From the NCBI RefSeq assembly GCF_042650125.1, contig NZ_JBHSAP010000018.1, positions 659,752 through 723,751 of the forward strand: a stretch of 64,000 nucleotides of DNA. The letters run 5' to 3'. Position 1 is the stretch's first letter; each line of letters begins with the position of its first letter. The DNA is from Salinithrix halophila (GTDB lineage: Bacteria; Bacillota; Bacilli; Thermoactinomycetales; DSM-45169). Below the pieces are notes generated by a model. It was not told the origin of the DNA. It did not search any database and saw nothing but the letters and a program-made list of their open reading frames with translations. The position numbers and the translations under genes are program-made. Positions 61,459 through 64,000 of the stretch are shown here, one piece after another.

Positions 61459-62546
61459 CGGCCATCGCCTCCAAAAGAGTACAGATTGCGGCGCATGATC
61501 CACAGAAAGAAGGGGCCCCCACACAAGGCGGTGACAATCCCGATCGGCAGCTCTTCCGGAGCGATAATCAAACGGGCCAGCACGTCCACCCACACGACGA
61601 AAATCGCTCCCCAAAGGGCACTGACAGGCAGGAGACGGCGGTGGTCTGAACCGAAGACGGGCCGGACCATGTGCGGGATCATCAGGCCGACAAAGCCGAT
61701 CACCCCGCTGACCGATACGATCACCCCCGTCAAGAGCGCTGACAGGACGACGATGAAAATACGAAACCGCTGGGTATTGACACCGAGGGTACCAGCCGTC
61801 TCTTCCCCCATCAGCATCGCATTGAGCGGGCGATATTGGAAAATCAACAGAAGCCCTCCTATGACGACGACCAGCCCCAAGATCTTTAGATGCTCCCACT
61901 TGGCTCCGGTCAAGCTGCCGAATAGCCAGAACAGCGCCCCCCGGATGCCTGCTTCATCCTTAGCGAGGGCGATAATCAGATTGGTGAGAGCCGAACCGAT
62001 GGCAGAGACGGCGATCCCGGTCAACAACATGCGGATGGGAGTGGCTCGTCCCTGCACCCGAGACAGCAGGAGCACCAGCATGATAGCGGTCAATGCACCG
62101 AGAAAGGCGGCGACGGAAAGGGCATACAGGCCGAAGGCGCTGAAGGCACCCATCAAGATCACCAGGGTCGCCCCGACGGAAGAGCCGGAGGAGACTCCCA
62201 TTATAAAGGGATCGACCAGCGCATTCTTGAACAATGCCTGCATCGCAGCCCCCACCACTGCCAGCCCGGCGCCGACCAGTACCCCCAGCAGTACACGGGG
62301 GAAACGGATCTCCCAGATAATCACCTCTCTCGCCTTGGACCAGTCCGGTTCGATCCAACCGCCGACCCCGGGAATATGGGAAAAAGCGATTTTCCAGATG
62401 GTCTGCGGCGGAATCGAAATAGGCCCGATCATCACCGCCGCAGTGACAGAAGCGAACAATGCCAGTAATAACCCCGCCGTGATCAGTGGAAAGTACGTTT
62501 CCAACTTTGGTCGTATTACCATGTCATCCGCTTTGAGAACCCGCAA
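61455..62546 (-). CDS. btuC: Cobalamin ABC importer permease BtuC (FecCD family)
   Basis: A 363-residue permease with about ten helices. FecCD motifs are RFPRVLLGVLVGAGLAVVGAAMQALFKNALVDPFIMGVSSGSSVGA and, near the C-terminus, GFVGLMIPHMVRPVFGSDHRRLLPVSALWGA. It starts at TTG 62546 behind GAGGGTGG. It is first in the operon, just downstream of a cobalamin riboswitch. Confidence 0.88.
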   Translation of the reverse strand: MRVLKADDMVIRPKLETYFPLITAGLLLALFASVTAAVMIGPISIPPQTIWKIAFSHIPGVGGWIEPDWSKAREVIIWEIRFPRVLLGVLVGAGLAVVGAAMQALFKNALVDPFIMGVSSGSSVGATLVILMGAFSAFGLYALSVAAFLGALTAIMLVLLLSRVQGRATPIRMLLTGIAVSAIGSALTNLIIALAKDEAGIRGALFWLFGSLTGAKWEHLKILGLVVVIGGLLLIFQYRPLNAMLMGEETAGTLGVNTQRFRIFIVVLSALLTGVIVSVSGVIGFVGLMIPHMVRPVFGSDHRRLLPVSALWGAIFVVWVDVLARLIIAPEELPIGIVTALCGGPFFLWIMRRNLYSFGGDGR

Positions 62547-62631
62547 TAAACCACCCTCTTCTTCATTTTCCGAGTATGTCCGAGTAGAACCCTTTTTGCC
62601 AGCGCTTTCAATGCCTTTGCTTTTTGCACGG

Positions 62632-62660
62632 AAAAAACCCCAACCTATGCGATTGGGGCT
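62632..62660 (-). terminator. Riboswitch-controlled terminator of btu operon
   Basis: The minus-strand AGCCCCAATCGCATAGGTTGGGG runs into TTTTTT, about 85 bases upstream of btuC and downstream of the riboswitch. It is the likely expression platform: coenzyme B12 binding should favour termination. Confidence 0.85.
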
Positions 62661-62742
62661 ATGGGTACGAATTTGGGCACGATAAGACAGACCTTATGTA
62701 TCGTCTCATTTTCGTACACCCCTTCCTTTCCTCGAAGGTTTT

Positions 62743-62920
62743 GGGTGCAGCATGCTAGGTAGGTCTCCTGGCTTCCGTGTCATCGCTCCCCTTTCGCCTT
62801 CCCCGTACGAGTGGCATCCTACACAAAGAGAGCTCTCCGGTTACAGTGGCGGGACCGCTCGGGATTTTCACCCGATTCCCTGTTACCCCTTGGAAAAACA
62901 AGGGCACCCAGCAGCTTCAC
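62743..62920 (-). promoter_or_regulatory. Cobalamin (AdoCbl) riboswitch
   Basis: The minus strand carries the conserved B12-element core: GGGAATCGGGTGAAAATCCC, GAGCGGTCCCGCCACTGTAA (the GCCACTG box), then GGATGCCACT, GAAGCCAGGAGACC and the closing GCTGC/CTGC segments. It lies in the btuC leader and should lower expression when cobalamin is plentiful. Confidence 0.93.
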
Positions 62921-62943
62921 TATGAAGTTGTCTATACATGAGT

Positions 62944-62973
62944 ATTATAATGAACCTCCCCCACTTACGCTAA
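62944..62973 (-). promoter_or_regulatory. Probable btu promoter, -35 inside the IS end
   Basis: The minus-strand TATAAT (62949-62944) lies 24 bp before the riboswitch. The best -35, TTAGCG (62973-62968), with an 18-bp spacer, is in the loop of the IS right-end hairpin. The -10 is convincing; the -35 is weak. Confidence 0.45.
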
Positions 62974-63142
62974 CGCTAAGAAGTGGGGGTTTCTTACCAT
63001 CAGAACCAAAAAGCTCTCACGTATCGAAGGGTTTGCCTCCCATACTCGAATCGAACCGACTCGGAAAGCCCTTTTGGATTCCTAAGTAAGCAACAGGCAC
63101 GAATCGTACCTGGGTCGGAACAGACCATCTACTACTTCTCGC
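62955..63142 (-). ncRNA. IS200/IS605 right end with probable ωRNA region
   Basis: Between the tnpB stop and the flank lie about 190 bases without a gene, ending in the subterminal hairpin CCCCCACTT-(14 nt)-AAGTGGGGG (62958-62989) and then GAGGTTCA. In IS605-family elements this segment encodes the 3' scaffold of the RNA guide used by TnpB, and the bases just beyond the right end act as guide. The boundary near 62953 is inferred from the hairpin position. Confidence 0.6.
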
Positions 63143-64000
63143 TCAGGCGATCCGTAGATACGTTTGCTTCGTGGAAACATCGAGATGCTGGATCTCTCCA
63201 TGAAGCGATTTGGCTAAAATATTCCTCGCTCCGTGGATATCGCGATGTTCGTGATAGCCGCAGGAACAGCGGTAGTTTCTAGAAAAGGATTTCTTTCTCT
63301 TCTTGCAGACAGGACATGTCTGACTGGTATAGGATTCATCAACATCATGCAGGCGGATTCCCCTCACGGCTAACTTGTATTGCAGGTATNNNNNNNNNNN
63401 NNNNNNNNNNNNNNNNNNNNNNNNNNNNNNNNNNNNNNNNNNNNNNNNNNNNNNNNNNNNNNNNNNNNNNNNNNNNNNNNNNNNNNNNNNNNNNNNNNNN
63501 NNNNNNNNNNNNNNNNNNNNNNNNNNNNNNNNNNNNNNNNNNNNNNNNNNNNNNNNNNNNNNNNNNNNNNNNNNNNNNNNNNNNNNNNNNNNNNNNNNNN
63601 NNNNNNNNNNNNNNNNNNNNNNNCTTGCAGTTGTTTTTCTGATTTAGATAGCACATAACGTTTTGCCCGCTGATATTTCTTCCACTGGCGGGAACCCTTT
63701 TTGCACCTCGATTGAAGGCGCTGAATCGCTGCTAACTTTTTGTTGCGCAGGCGATGAATGGAGCGGATCTTCCGACCCGTGATGATCAACGCTTCTCCGC
63801 TTTCAGCGAAGGCGGCAAGGGTGTGGATTTCGCCGGGATCAACCCCGGCCGATTGTTTCTTCTCATAAGGTTGATTTTCTTTTCCATCTTCAAAGGAAAC
63901 CGATAAGTACAATCCGTTATCATAACAAAGCTCGATTTCCTTGATGGTTCCTTGTGGGAGGTTTTTGGTATGGAGGACAATCGGCTTTTCCCGTTTCCCT
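63143..64000 (-). CDS. tnpB: TnpB RNA-guided nuclease of an IS200/IS605 element (partial, with gap)
   Basis: Two pieces of one minus-strand gene flank an N run. The upstream piece (64000-63624) has the wedge-type strand IVLHTKNLPQGTIKEIELCYD and RuvC-I GVDPGEIHTLAAF with its Asp. The downstream piece (63389-63143) has DVDESYTSQTCPVCKKRKK, the zinc ribbon CPVC...CSCG, and RuvC-III HRDIHGARNI with its Asp. RuvC-II should lie in the gap, and the N-terminus is beyond the window. No stop interrupts the visible parts, so the nuclease may be intact. No tnpA is visible in the window. Confidence 0.85.
63390..63623. other. Assembly gap (234 N) in tnpB
   Basis: A run of N inside the transposon gene. 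Such gaps often mark a repeat present in more than one genomic copy, so more copies of this IS element probably exist. Confidence 0.95.

Noticed and set aside
61459..61899. N-terminal extension of btuD
   Set aside because: It is btuC sequence read in another frame; the ABC domain starts cleanly at MKLQAEKVTLTI.
61486..62685. 399-codon open frame on the plus strand
   Set aside because: Antisense to the btuC permease; the high GC keeps the opposite strand open. No recognisable domain or ribosome site.

Overview
The window looks like chromosomal DNA of a spore-forming, fairly GC-rich member of the Bacillales; I think Thermoactinomycetaceae, but this is inference from gene content and codon use. 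The supports are a spore germinant-receptor operon, SpoVID, YsxE, GerM, GerE, a sporulenol-type cyclase, a valine T-box, many TTG/GTG starts behind strong AGGAGG-like ribosome sites, and gene order close to the Bacillus subtilis comC-folC-valS, ysxE-spoVID-hem, engB-lonA-lonB-clpX-tig and rph-ysnA-ysnB-gerM-racE-ysmB-gerE blocks. Nearly everything from 9 to 30 kb and 38 to 62 kb reads on the minus strand. Two runs of N (38566-38704 and 63390-63623) are assembly gaps; they cut ddl and a tnpB.

Layout. 0-2.6 kb: two divergent glycosyltransferase paralogues, a broken HU gene and a prepilin peptidase. 2.7-9.1 kb: sporulenol/squalene-hopene cyclase, ecsAB, a Sco lipoprotein and a BCCT osmolyte transporter. 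9.3-15.1 kb: murC, folC and valS behind a T-box. 15.2-20.2 kb: a small hidden membrane-protein gene, an IS605-like scar and a four-gene germinant receptor. 20.3-30.7 kb: ysxE, spoVID and the whole haem operon hemA-hemX-hemC-hemD-hemB-(unknown)-hemL, in which hemD carries an apparently degenerate methyltransferase domain. 30.7-38.5 kb: a YtlACD-like ABC importer, a LuxR-type two-component pair, a DMT permease, a small membrane protein and map. 38.7-50.7 kb: ddl, engB, lonA, lonB, an inserted femAB plus PLP-protein pair, clpX, clpP and tig.

50.7-56.5 kb holds the most unusual feature: a tRNA-Arg(UCU) split by a 303-nt group I intron in the anticodon loop, with recognisable P3, P7, P8 and P9 pairings. 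It is followed by ysnB, rdgB, rph, gerM, racE, ysmB and gerE. 56.6-59.5 kb is an AT-rich islet with a lipoprotein, a gene remnant and a CYP152 fatty-acid peroxygenase, bracketed by two ~105-bp direct repeats. 59.5-63 kb is a btuCDF cobalamin importer under a cobalamin riboswitch, and the window ends in an IS200/IS605-type tnpB whose right end abuts the riboswitch promoter.

Functionally the window combines haem synthesis, protein quality control (Lon, Clp, trigger factor), cell-wall precursor enzymes (MurC, Ddl, RacE, FemAB) and sporulation/germination genes. The accessory pieces are the intron, the femAB pair, the P450 islet, the IS element and the glycosyltransferase end.
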